Positions 5,768 through 12,597 of a stretch of DNA of 12,597 bases are shown here, in pieces (position 1 is the first letter of the stretch; each line of letters opens with the position of its first letter). Position numbers and translations under genes: made by a program. Under the pieces are notes generated by a model. The model saw only the letters and a program-made list of their open reading frames with translations, was not told where the DNA came from and did no database searches. This DNA is from Chitinophagaceae bacterium. Its GTDB lineage: Bacteria; Bacteroidota; Bacteroidia; Chitinophagales; Chitinophagaceae. Where the stretch lies: NCBI GenBank assembly GCA_019454915.1, contig JACFNM010000096.1:1-12597 (forward strand), in the 5' to 3' direction.

Positions 5768-7294
5768 CTACAGATTAAAGCTGATGCCCTGGGCAAGGGG
5801 TAGCTCGGTTGACCAGTTTATGGTGACCGTTTGCCTTCTCATATAGCTTTTCCAGGCGTCGCTTCCGCTCTCCCTTCCTCCGCCGGTCTCTTTTTCTCCT
5901 CCAAATGCCCCGCCAATTTCTGCCCCACTTGTACCCAAATTAACATTGGCTATGCCACAATCACTTCCTGCGGCAGATAAAAACAGTTCCGCTTCCCGCA
6001 TGTTAAGCGTCATAATGGCCGATGACAATCCCTGAGGCACACTGTTTTGAATGGCAATCGCCTCCTCTAAAGTCTTGTATTTCATAATATACAGGATGGG
6101 TGCAAAAGTCTCCTGTTTAACGATATCTGTATCCGCTTTTACCTCGGCAATACACGGTTTCACATAGCATCCGCTCTCATACCCCTCTCCTTCCAAAACT
6201 TCTCCTTCCACCGGAAAAACCCCTCCCTGTTCTTTACAAATCTTTATAGCATTCAGATACTGAGCTACAGCGTCCCTGTCAATCAGGGGACCCACCTGGT
6301 TTTGCTCATCTAAGGGATCGCCTATTCTGAGCTGACCGTAGGCATTGATTAACCGGCTCTTAAATGATTCATAAATATCTTCATGAATAATCAGCCTCCG
6401 GGTGGTGGTGCAGCGTTGTCCGGCAGTACCAACAGCTCCAAATACGCCGGCAATTACTGCTAACTTTATATCCGCCTCTTTTGATACGATAATGGCATTG
6501 TTCCCGCCAAGTTCTAAAATGCTCCTTCCCAGGCGCGATGCAACAGCGGCACCTACCGACTTTCCCATACGCGCTGAGCCGGTTGCAGATATCAGGGGTA
6601 TTCTCTTTTCAGACGCCATTTTCTCACCCATAGACTTGTCTCCAATCAAAATACAACTCACTCCTTCCGGCACTCTGTTTTGAAACAATACCGATGAAAT
6701 TAAATGTTGAACAGCAATGGCACACAGCGGTACTTTTTCCGAAGGCTTCCAAATACAGGTGTTGCCGCAAACCAGTGCTATCATAGCATTCCAACTCCAT
6801 ACCGCTACCGGAAAATTAAAAGCTGTGATGATCCCGGTAACCCCCAAAGGCAGCCATTGCTCATACAGTCTGTGCCGGGGTCTCTCACTCTGCATAGTCA
6901 ATCCATGTAAAGTTCGGGACAGCCCTACGGCAAAATCACAGATATCAATCATCTCCTGCACTTCGCCAAGCCCCTCCTGTAAACTCTTACCCATCTCATA
7001 CGAAACCAGCTTGCCCAGCGGCTCTTTGAACGCTCTGAGCTTCTCCCCAATTTGCCGGACAACTTCTCCCCGCTGGGGAGCCGTCCAGTTTTTCCAAATC
7101 CCGAAAGCCTCTTCAGCCTTTCTTACGACAGTTTCAAAACCGTCGTCGTCTGCCATATATACTTTTGCTATTAAATTTCCGTCTACCGGAGAATAAGAAT
7201 GATGAAGCAAACCACCTGAACCAATAAAATGTTTGCCTGTTGACACTCCCTGATTGATCGACCTCACCCCTAATTTTTCTATAAAATCATTCAT
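5768..7294 (-). CDS. ALDH7-family aldehyde dehydrogenase (antiquitin / aminoadipate-semialdehyde dehydrogenase type)
   Basis: A 508-residue NAD(P)-dependent aldehyde dehydrogenase of full family length. Catalytic residues are visible: Asn160 in AFNFP, Glu261 in LELGGNN, Cys295 in GTAGQRCTTTRR and the QETFAPI cofactor motif (Glu395). The C-terminus with NVNLGTSGAEIGGAFGG, ETGGGRESGSDAWK and INWSTELPLAQG is highly characteristic of ALDH7, whose known members oxidise 2-aminoadipate semialdehyde (in equilibrium with piperideine-6-carboxylate) in lysine breakdown. Some ALDH7 enzymes also accept betaine aldehyde or lipid aldehydes. It is probably cytosolic, with no signal peptide. No other lysine-degradation gene is nearby, so the substrate is inferred from the family only. 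It appears monocistronic, with a good promoter upstream and a possible terminator downstream. Confidence 0.93.
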   Translation of the reverse strand: MNDFIEKLGVRSINQGVSTGKHFIGSGGLLHHSYSPVDGNLIAKVYMADDDGFETVVRKAEEAFGIWKNWTAPQRGEVVRQIGEKLRAFKEPLGKLVSYEMGKSLQEGLGEVQEMIDICDFAVGLSRTLHGLTMQSERPRHRLYEQWLPLGVTGIITAFNFPVAVWSWNAMIALVCGNTCIWKPSEKVPLCAIAVQHLISSVLFQNRVPEGVSCILIGDKSMGEKMASEKRIPLISATGSARMGKSVGAAVASRLGRSILELGGNNAIIVSKEADIKLAVIAGVFGAVGTAGQRCTTTRRLIIHEDIYESFKSRLINAYGQLRIGDPLDEQNQVGPLIDRDAVAQYLNAIKICKEQGGVFPVEGEVLEGEGYESGCYVKPCIAEVKADTDIVKQETFAPILYIMKYKTLEEAIAIQNSVPQGLSSAIMTLNMREAELFLSAAGSDCGIANVNLGTSGAEIGGAFGGEKETGGGRESGSDAWKSYMRRQTVTINWSTELPLAQGISFNL

Positions 7295-7345
7295 GTTGCC
7301 AGTTTTTCCTGCAATTTACTGTATTGAAAGACTGTTTGGTTTGAT

Positions 7346-7378
7346 CAATGATATTTAATTGAATCCCTAACTCAAAAA
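7346..7378 (-). promoter_or_regulatory. Promoter of the ALDH gene
   Basis: On the minus strand, TTTTTG (7378-7373) is followed after exactly 19 bases by TATCATTG (7353-7346), one mismatch from TAnnTTTG. Both elements and the spacing fit the Bacteroidota housekeeping promoter. The predicted leader before the ATG at 7294 is about 45 nt. There is no Shine-Dalgarno sequence, as is usual in this phylum. Confidence 0.6.
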
Positions 7379-7565
7379 CCAGGGAGAAAGCTATAATCTT
7401 CCAAAATTATTTAGCTCCTTTGCATTCTGTTATGTGCTTCTAATTCCGTCCTGGTTAAGCCCTACGATTCTGTTCACTTCCTTATCATTGAAAAAGCCTT
7501 CCGATTTTATCGAGTTCCAACCTTGTGCGAAACCGTGTATTATTTAACTTGATAAATCCCTTAAA

Positions 7566-8057
7566 ATGGCAAGTAAATTTCGTACCCGGTTTTTCTGTTT
7601 AGTTGTAAGTTTTTCTATCGCAGCAATGTCTGCACACGCAGATAATGGTTCTGTAAGACCAGAACAATTCACTATCCGCAATTTTATCAAGCAAACCGCA
7701 TTACATCTGAAGGATAATGCCAATAGTTTGAATACGCTCGTTTCAAATGTGAGCGTTCAGCCTGTAAACAGGGTCTGTGTTTGTGAAATCATGGACTTAA
7801 TGAATAGCAATGAAAATCTGGTCCAGGTAGCCGTTTTTGCGGAAAAAGTAAATTCCGGAAACATTGGCGTCAATTATCAATTGGCAGAACGCAGCATCAA
7901 AAAGGAGAGAAAACGCATGAAAGAAGTCTATTTTGATTCCATCAAAACAAACACCAAACTGGCGGTTAATACAAACTGTAAAAGTTTATATAACAAGCTT
8001 AAGAAAACCAATCCCGATTTAAAGCTCTACGAAATTTTAAATGCTGACATTTATTAG
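7566..8057 (+). CDS. Small exported protein of unknown family
   Basis: A 163-residue protein not recognised by eye. The N-terminus (KFRTRFFCLVVSFSIAAMSAHA) is a clear Sec signal peptide with probable cleavage after AHA at residue 25. The mature part has three Cys: a CVC pair at 71-73 and Cys138 in NTNCKS. Residues 104-147 are rich in Lys/Arg and probably helical (RSIKKERKRMKEVYFDSIK). The mature protein would be basic and soluble, in the periplasm or outside the cell. It is the only + strand gene between the OmpA-type region and the GT5-like gene. It is divergent from the ALDH gene and convergent with panB, so probably transcribed alone. A TTG at 7523 with a weak TAACTTGA 19 bases later could be its promoter. 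The good signal peptide supports a real gene. Confidence 0.75.
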   Translation: MASKFRTRFFCLVVSFSIAAMSAHADNGSVRPEQFTIRNFIKQTALHLKDNANSLNTLVSNVSVQPVNRVCVCEIMDLMNSNENLVQVAVFAEKVNSGNIGVNYQLAERSIKKERKRMKEVYFDSIKTNTKLAVNTNCKSLYNKLKKTNPDLKLYEILNADIY

Positions 8058-8108
8058 TCTGTTGATTATAGTCGAAGTTTAAATACTTATATAAAACACA
8101 GGTTTAGC

Positions 8109-8924
8109 TTAGTATTGTTCATTTTCATTAGGGAAGTTTCCTTCTTTTACGTCCGATATATAATTCCGAACTGCATGAGTCATCATATCATTGAGGTTCA
8201 GATATTGACGTAAAAACCGGGGTTTAAATTCTGTGGTAATGCCGAGCATATCGTGCATGACCAGAACCTGACCATCACAATGATTTCCTGCCCCGATCCC
8301 AATGGTGGGAATTTGCAGACTGGTGCTGACGGTCTGGGCGAGTGAAGCCGGAATTTTTTCCAGAACGATGGAAAAACAACCGGCTTCTTCTAACAGCCGG
8401 GCGTCCTGTTGGAGTTTTTCGGCCTCAGTTTCTTCTTTGGCCCTTACGGTATAGGTACCGAATTTATAGATGGATTGAGGAGTCAACCCTAAGTGTCCCA
8501 TCACCGGCACTCCTGCCGAAATAATTCGTTTTACGGATTCAAGCACTTCTGCACCTCCCTCTAATTTTACCGCATGGGCTCCCGTCTCCTTCATAATCCG
8601 AATGGTGGACATCAGGGCTTCTTTTGAATTCCCCTGGTAGGCGCCAAAAGGCAAATCCACCACCACAAGGCATCTTCCTGCGCCCCTCACGACAGAAGAG
8701 GCGTGATAGATCATCTGATCGAGCGTAATGGGGAGGGTAGTTTCATGCCCCGCCATCACATTACTGGCCGAATCGCCAACCAGTAATACGTCAATTCCGG
8801 CAGCATCAAATGTCTTGGCAAAGGAATAATCGTAGGCAGTCAACATCGCAATCTTCTCTCCCCGACTTTTCATCTGCTGCAATGTATGCGTGGTTATCCG
8901 CCTGGTTTCCTTATTTACGCTCAT
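8109..8924 (-). CDS. panB: 3-methyl-2-oxobutanoate hydroxymethyltransferase
   Basis: PanB transfers a hydroxymethyl group from 5,10-methylene-tetrahydrofolate to 2-oxoisovalerate, giving ketopantoate, the first committed step toward pantothenate and CoA. The 271 residues match the usual length. Family motifs are intact: [10 protein letters not shown] (29-38), VGDSASNV with metal ligand Asp51, [11 protein letters not shown] with Asp90, AVKLEGG with Lys120 and Glu122, GHLGLTPQ (143-150), VLEKIP with Glu189 and [15 protein letters not shown] (208-222). These correspond to Asp45, Asp84, Lys112, Glu114 and Glu181 of the E. coli enzyme. It starts 34 bases after the RfaE2-like gene and is probably the last gene of the panC-led cluster. 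No clear terminator was seen in the 51 bases to the converging gene. Confidence 0.97.
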   Translation of the reverse strand: MSVNKETRRITTHTLQQMKSRGEKIAMLTAYDYSFAKTFDAAGIDVLLVGDSASNVMAGHETTLPITLDQMIYHASSVVRGAGRCLVVVDLPFGAYQGNSKEALMSTIRIMKETGAHAVKLEGGAEVLESVKRIISAGVPVMGHLGLTPQSIYKFGTYTVRAKEETEAEKLQQDARLLEEAGCFSIVLEKIPASLAQTVSTSLQIPTIGIGAGNHCDGQVLVMHDMLGITTEFKPRFLRQYLNLNDMMTHAVRNYISDVKEGNFPNENEQY

Positions 8925-8958
8925 ATTAAACTTTTAATCAGTTTACAATCTGTTTCTA

Positions 8959-9450
8959 TTAAAAACTGTAAAATTTCTTATCTAATTTATCGCCGCTAAG
9001 CCCTTTGATCTCCGGGAAAATCTTTACCGCCCCACCCCTCCGAATAACCTCGTCAGCCCCGGCAATATCATCTATTTTCAGACTACCCGCTTTCACAAAA
9101 ATGTCGGGTGAAATCATCACCAGTAATTCCTGTAACGCATCCTGATCGAAAATGATAACCGCATCCACAAAAACGAACCCACTTATCAACGCCGCCCGGA
9201 AATGTTCATCAAAAACAGGTTTATTGGCTTGTTCCTCACCTTCAAAGGAACGATCGCTATAGACGCCGGCTACTAAAATATCCACCATAGCTGCCGCCTG
9301 CGACAGTAGTTCCAGGTGACCCGGATACAGAATATCAAAACGCCCTTCTAAGAAACTGATCTTTTTTTCCAAAAAGCGCCAGCGATTAATCTGAAGCCTC
9401 ATCTCTTCATAGCCCAGTACCTTATGCCTGATTTGATGGGAGTATTTCAT
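8959..9450 (-). CDS. RfaE2-like (HldE C-domain) nucleotidyltransferase with altered active-site motifs
   Basis: A 163-residue protein of the cytidylyltransferase-like fold, matching RfaE2/HldE C-terminal domains, which attach a nucleotide to heptose 1-phosphate. SFLEGRFDILYPGHLELL (32-49) replaces the usual FTNGCFDxxHxGH. The first His of HxGH is Tyr42, and the N of TNG is Glu. VYSD (63-66) replaces VNSD. The conserved Lys-Gly and RP block is replaced by FEGEEQANKP. VKAGS (119-123) stands for VKGGD, and LSGD (151-154) for the usual STT. The general layout (VDAVIIFDQD, PDIFVK, GADEVIRRGG) is kept, so the fold is probably intact but the normal reaction is doubtful. The start at 9450 aligns with family N-termini (MK...KI...WR) and overlaps the upstream flippase-like gene by 29 bases, suggesting translational coupling. 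Confidence 0.82.
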   Translation of the reverse strand: MKYSHQIRHKVLGYEEMRLQINRWRFLEKKISFLEGRFDILYPGHLELLSQAAAMVDILVAGVYSDRSFEGEEQANKPVFDEHFRAALISGFVFVDAVIIFDQDALQELLVMISPDIFVKAGSLKIDDIAGADEVIRRGGAVKIFPEIKGLSGDKLDKKFYSF

Positions 9451-10447
9451 GCTTTTTCTGATTTAAAACCGGCAATAAAACTAAACAAACTATTCCAGCA
9501 ATGATAACAATCCCCGTTTGAGAAATCCAGAGTACCCAGCCAAATCCGAGGGCGGGTCCCTCTTCCACTCCGTACAAAGGCAGTAGTTTTTGTATCGTAT
9601 ATTGATAAGCTCCTATACCACCCTGCGTAGCCAGCATAGCAATACTCCCGAAACTTAAAATGGCCAATGCCGCTTTAAATCCAAGATGAGTGACCGCATC
9701 CATCGTGTAAAAACCTATCCGCATACTTATAAGATAAAGGCTCCAGATTAAAATGGTGTGCAACAGGAAAAACCATTTATTTTCCATGTGCCGGATGCTG
9801 GAGACCCCTGTCCAGACGCCTTTAAGAATTTTCTTCACGGATTGCATAAATTTTGAATGCGAGAAAATCCGGGTCAACCAATAGATAACGCCTATTAATA
9901 ATCCCACTACGGCTAATGACATCAGCAGTCTGAATATTCTTAATTCTCCATTTTCCGCATACAATACCGCATTTATCTGACCCGATGCAAATTGGTGGAT
10001 TAAGTCAAATTGAATCAAAATAGTAATCAAAAAGATCAGTAGAAGACAAAGGAAATCAAATGCCCGCTCTGTGACCATGGTGCCGATCAGCTTGTCAGCA
10101 GGAATTTTCTCCTGTTTGGCCAGAATAGTACACTTCATCACCTCCCCCAGTCTCGGAACGAACAGGTTAAAGAAATACCCCAGAAGTGTGGCAATAAAGG
10201 TGAATCGCACAGCCGGGCGGTATCCCAGCGGGCGGATGAGTATATTCCATCTCAATGCCCGGATATAATGGCTTAGTAACAGTAAGACCATCACCGGAAC
10301 TATCAGCCAGTAACGGGCGCCTTTCAGCGCTTCAAAGAGATGGGCTTTATTTTCTTCGGAAAGATGGGTGGCACTAAGCCAGAGAAGGAAAATTCCCAGC
10401 CCCAGAAATAACATGTACTGAACGGCATTTATTAATTGCTTCCTCAT
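9422..10447 (-). CDS. Polytopic flippase-like protein (LPG_synthase_TM / UPF0104 family)
   Basis: A 341-residue integral membrane protein with about eight hydrophobic segments, at roughly 8-26, 46-64, 82-98, 130-148, 172-192, 226-245, 257-274 and 302-328. Family signatures are present: RALRWNILI (63-71), GYFFNLFVPRLGEV (90-103, with the conserved RxGE), TERAFD (126-131) and a Gly-rich TQGGIGAYQ (274-282). Relatives form the membrane half of MprF, which moves lysyl-phosphatidylglycerol across the membrane; many stand-alone members have no proven substrate. There is no aminoacyl-transferase domain here. It starts 67 bases after panD and its last 29 bases overlap the RfaE2-like gene. Its position next to panD is familiar from other Bacteroidota. 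A role in lipid or envelope-glycan transport is inference. Confidence 0.88.
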   Translation of the reverse strand: MRKQLINAVQYMLFLGLGIFLLWLSATHLSEENKAHLFEALKGARYWLIVPVMVLLLLSHYIRALRWNILIRPLGYRPAVRFTFIATLLGYFFNLFVPRLGEVMKCTILAKQEKIPADKLIGTMVTERAFDFLCLLLIFLITILIQFDLIHQFASGQINAVLYAENGELRIFRLLMSLAVVGLLIGVIYWLTRIFSHSKFMQSVKKILKGVWTGVSSIRHMENKWFFLLHTILIWSLYLISMRIGFYTMDAVTHLGFKAALAILSFGSIAMLATQGGIGAYQYTIQKLLPLYGVEEGPALGFGWVLWISQTGIVIIAGIVCLVLLPVLNQKKHEILPSNQA

Positions 10448-10514
10448 TTTCTCCGTGAATATCCAAAACGGGCGGTAAAAGAAACGAAAGATTATTTAAA
10501 TAGCTGCTAATGAT

Positions 10515-10874
10515 TCACTGTTTCACCCGGGGAAGTAAATTACCTTCTACCGGAAATACAACAGACGGCTTAAATTTCTTCGCTTCTTCAAAATCCATCC
10601 TGGCATAGGAAATGATAATAATAATATCTCCCACTGCTCCGTGTCTTGCCGCGGGACCGTTCAAGCAACATACACCGGAACCGCGTTTTCCTTTAATCAG
10701 GTAAGTCTCAATCCTTGACCCATTATTAACATTTACAATCTGTACTTTTTCATTCTCAATCATGTTAGCAGCTTCCATCAAATCTTCGTCTAAGGTCAAA
10801 CTTCCGATATAATTTAAATTTGCCTCTGTAATAACTGCCCGGTGAACTTTCGATTTCAGTATTTCAACATGCAT
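10515..10874 (-). CDS. panD: Aspartate 1-decarboxylase proenzyme
   Basis: PanD decarboxylates aspartate to beta-alanine for PanC. It is made as an inactive chain that cleaves itself between Gly24 and Ser25, turning Ser25 into the catalytic pyruvoyl group. From the ATG at 10874 the protein has 119 residues, and the key positions fall on the standard numbering: Lys9, His11, Tyr22, Gly24-Ser25 (YIGS), Arg54, Tyr58 and Asn72 (NGPAA). The frame can be extended to a TTG at 10883, but that would shift this numbering by three and leave only two bases after panC, so the ATG is preferred. It lies 11 bases downstream of panC, clearly the same transcript. No PanM/PanZ maturation factor is seen, as expected outside enterobacteria. 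Confidence 0.96.
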   Translation of the reverse strand: MHVEILKSKVHRAVITEANLNYIGSLTLDEDLMEAANMIENEKVQIVNVNNGSRIETYLIKGKRGSGVCCLNGPAARHGAVGDIIIIISYARMDFEEAKKFKPSVVFPVEGNLLPRVKQ

Positions 10875-10885
10875 AAGTTGCAAAA

Positions 10886-11734
10886 TTAAGCGGTAATAAC
10901 AATATTATCGATCAATCTTACCTCTCCCATATAGGCAGCCACCAATACTACTATCTCCGTTTTACCATCCCAGGAGGAAATGGATTGAAGGCGGTCCACG
11001 GTAGCGGCTTCAATATAGTCTATCTTAAAATCATGCGACAGCAGGATTTGCCTCGCTTCCTCAATCAGTTTATCCAGATTACCGGAATGGATATTCTCTT
11101 TAACGAATGAGAGCGTTTTGCATATACCGGTAGCCTTTTCTCTTTCCGTGGGATCGAGTCTTCGATTTCTGCTACTCATTGCCAATCCGTCAACCTCCCT
11201 TTCTATAGGGCAGATTTCTATCCCGGATTTTATCTCCAACAGGGAGAATAGCTTTTTGATAATCATGCACTGTTGAAAATCTTTCTGACCCAGAAAAAGA
11301 ACATCGGGTTTGATAATATCCATCAGTCGATCCATCACCCTGCACACCCCCTGAAAATGACCCGGACGATATTTCCCTTCCAAAACCGATTCAAGTTCAC
11401 CTAACGCGTAATGTTTTTTTGTGTTAACGCCCGGCGGATAAATCTCAAGTACATCCGGCAGAAAGAGTACATTACATTCGGCGCGTTCAAGCATAAGCAC
11501 GTCATTTTCAACAGATTTGGGATACATGGCATAGTCCCGCGGATCATTGAATTGCGTTGGATTGACGAAGATGCTGCAGACCACCATATCAGTTTCCGAT
11601 TTTGCCTTATCAATCAGGGATAAATGCCCCTGATGAAGGGCGCCCATCGTGGGAACAAAGCCGGATTTACTACCCGCTTTCCTTTGGCGCTGCAGGTAGG
11701 CGATAATGTCTGCGGAGTGTTTAAAGATGTACAT
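10886..11734 (-). CDS. panC: Pantothenate synthetase
   Basis: PanC joins pantoate and beta-alanine using ATP, via a pantoyl-adenylate intermediate, the last step of pantothenate synthesis. The 282 residues match the family. Visible motifs: [15 protein letters not shown] (27-41) with the HIGH-type HQGH at 34-37, FVNPTQF (56-62), GQKDFQQ (149-155) for pantoate/ATP binding, and the KMSKS-like AMSSRN (185-190). It heads the minus-strand cluster panC-panD-flippase-like-RfaE2-like-panB. It is divergent from the GT5-like gene across 114 bases. Just upstream, TACTTTTA (11750-11743, minus strand) resembles a -7 element and would give a leader of only a few bases. No Shine-Dalgarno sequence is present. 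Confidence 0.97.
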   Translation of the reverse strand: MYIFKHSADIIAYLQRQRKAGSKSGFVPTMGALHQGHLSLIDKAKSETDMVVCSIFVNPTQFNDPRDYAMYPKSVENDVLMLERAECNVLFLPDVLEIYPPGVNTKKHYALGELESVLEGKYRPGHFQGVCRVMDRLMDIIKPDVLFLGQKDFQQCMIIKKLFSLLEIKSGIEICPIEREVDGLAMSSRNRRLDPTEREKATGICKTLSFVKENIHSGNLDKLIEEARQILLSHDFKIDYIEAATVDRLQSISSWDGKTEIVVLVAAYMGEVRLIDNIVITA

Positions 11735-11792
11735 TATGGGGCTAAAAGTAGTAATTGCAGGCTACGTGACCACAGTTTCAGCAAAAAAAACC

Positions 11793-11800
11793 TACCTTTG
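11793..11800 (+). promoter_or_regulatory. -7 promoter element for the GT5-like gene
   Basis: TACCTTTG matches TAnnTTTG exactly and lies 48 bases upstream of the ATG at 11849. A convincing -33 TTG at 19-21 bases upstream is not seen; the nearest T-rich stretch is GTTTCA at 11775-11780, which is too close. The predicted start near 11806 gives a leader of about 43 nt. It shares the 114-base divergent region with panC. Confidence 0.5.
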
Positions 11801-11848
11801 CAAACTCTTACCCATTATCATTAATTCTAACTTAACACTAAACGGAAG

Positions 11849-12597
11849 ATGTCTACTAAGAAACGTATTCTTTTTATTGCTAATGAAATGTCTCCCTATC
11901 TTGAGCTTACCGAGTTCTCGGAAATAGTAAATCATCTGGCAATAAAAACGAATGAAAGTGGTTTTGAAGTGCGCTGCATTATGCCCCGTTTTGGCACAAT
12001 CAACGAACGAAGGCACAGGCTGCACGAGGTAGTCCGGTTATCCGGAATTAATGTATCCGTAGACAATGAGGACTTTCCCCTGCAGATTAAGGTAGCTTCC
12101 TTACCGAACGCCAGGCTGCAAATCTATTTCCTTGAAAACGAGGACCTTTTCAAGAGAAAATTTGTTTTTGCCGATGAGAACGATAAATGGTTTGACGACA
12201 ACTGGCTACGGACAATTTTTTATTGTAAAGGCGCTCTCGAAACCGTAAAGAAATTTGGCTGGCCCCCGGATATTATCCACTGTAGTGGATGGATGACCGG
12301 ACTTATCCCCCTCTATTTAAAAACCGCATACAAAAAGGAACCGGTTTTTGGGAACAGCAAAATCGTGTATACGATAGGTCAAAACACGTTTAAGGAAAAA
12401 ATCAGTCCCAACTTCCTGAAGAAAATACCTATTCATTCTTCCATCAAAGAAAAAGAACTGGAACCGTTTAAAGAAAATAACAACACCGCTATGTTCAGAG
12501 GAGGCGCCAGCTATGCGGATGCGATTACATTTGGATCAGCGCAGGTGGAAAAAAAGCTGAAGGAAGAGTTCTCAAAAGTGAAGGGAAAAAAAATCTT
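11849..12597 (+). CDS. GT5-like glycogen/starch synthase homologue, partial, with lost active-site motifs
   Basis: The frame opens at ATG 11849 and runs off the window after 249 codons. The start KRILFIANEMSPYLELTEFSEIV lines up with the N-terminus of bacterial GlgA, but the ADP-glucose-binding KTGGLxDV is here ELTEFSEI (19-26), with Lys replaced by Glu19 and the Gly pair by Thr-Glu. DIIHCSGWMTGL (141-152) occupies the place of DVVHAHDWHAGL, and VYTIGQN (173-179) that of VFTVHN, so further catalytic residues are changed. The fold is recognisable; normal glucan synthesis is doubtful. Short GT5-like proteins beside panC are, from memory, common in Bacteroidota and often lack the second Rossmann domain. 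Whether this one does cannot be seen. It is divergent from panC. Confidence 0.85.
   Translation, partial: MSTKKRILFIANEMSPYLELTEFSEIVNHLAIKTNESGFEVRCIMPRFGTINERRHRLHEVVRLSGINVSVDNEDFPLQIKVASLPNARLQIYFLENEDLFKRKFVFADENDKWFDDNWLRTIFYCKGALETVKKFGWPPDIIHCSGWMTGLIPLYLKTAYKKEPVFGNSKIVYTIGQNTFKEKISPNFLKKIPIHSSIKEKELEPFKENNNTAMFRGGASYADAITFGSAQVEKKLKEEFSKVKGKKI

Noticed and set aside
6402..7196. Overlapping + strand frames opposite the ALDH gene
   Set aside because: Shadows of a clearly identified full-length enzyme gene, with no independent start signals.
10875..10883. TTG start for panD three codons upstream of the ATG
   Set aside because: The ATG gives the standard Gly24-Ser25 cleavage numbering and a normal gap to panC.
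11792..12025. 77-codon minus-strand frame over the GT5-like gene start
   Set aside because: It lies opposite a recognisable GT5-like coding sequence and shows no protein family features.

Overview
The window looks like an ordinary chromosomal segment from a member of the Bacteroidota, probably near Chitinophagaceae or Sphingobacteriales. Reasons: moderate-to-low GC; TAnnTTTG-type -7 promoter elements with almost no Shine-Dalgarno sequences; TSP3-repeat/OmpA outer-membrane proteins; and panC-panD-flippase genes lying back to back with a short GT5-like gene. No mobile element, CRISPR array, tRNA or rRNA was seen. All family assignments are by eye from motifs.

Left part (1-2378): the last 41 codons of an unknown + strand gene, then rnpB (RNase P RNA, about 228-597) with a perfect -7 element and a strong terminator. 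Facing it is a secreted S8 (subtilisin-like) protease gene whose stop codon and Lys-rich tail are encoded inside the rnpB terminator.

Envelope part (2396-5767): two adjacent minus-strand TSP3 proteins. One is a complete OmpA-family protein (beta-barrel, five TSP3 repeats, peptidoglycan-binding domain). The other is a smaller acidic paralogue without the barrel and with a reduced OmpA domain. A 463-base gap between them holds a candidate small RNA. A 317-base gap upstream of the OmpA gene holds a hairpin/T-run, a consensus DnaA box, a parS-like palindrome and other inverted repeats.

Metabolic part (5768-11734): an ALDH7 (antiquitin-type) aldehyde dehydrogenase, a small orphan secreted protein on the + strand, and a minus-strand cluster panC-panD-flippase-like-RfaE2-like-panB. 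PanB, PanC and PanD supply three steps to pantothenate (ketopantoate, beta-alanine, condensation); panE/ilvC is not here. The two genes between panD and panB are not pantothenate genes: a polytopic LPG_synthase_TM protein and an RfaE2-like nucleotidyltransferase whose HxGH motif has become YPGH.

Right end (11735-12597): a divergent promoter region and the first 249 codons of a glycogen/starch-synthase-like (GT5) protein lacking the KTGGL and HDWH signatures. The most interesting theme is three proteins that keep a family fold but have lost family motifs: the OmpA-like 339-aa protein, the RfaE2-like protein and the GT5-like protein. The last two flank or sit within the pantothenate cluster.
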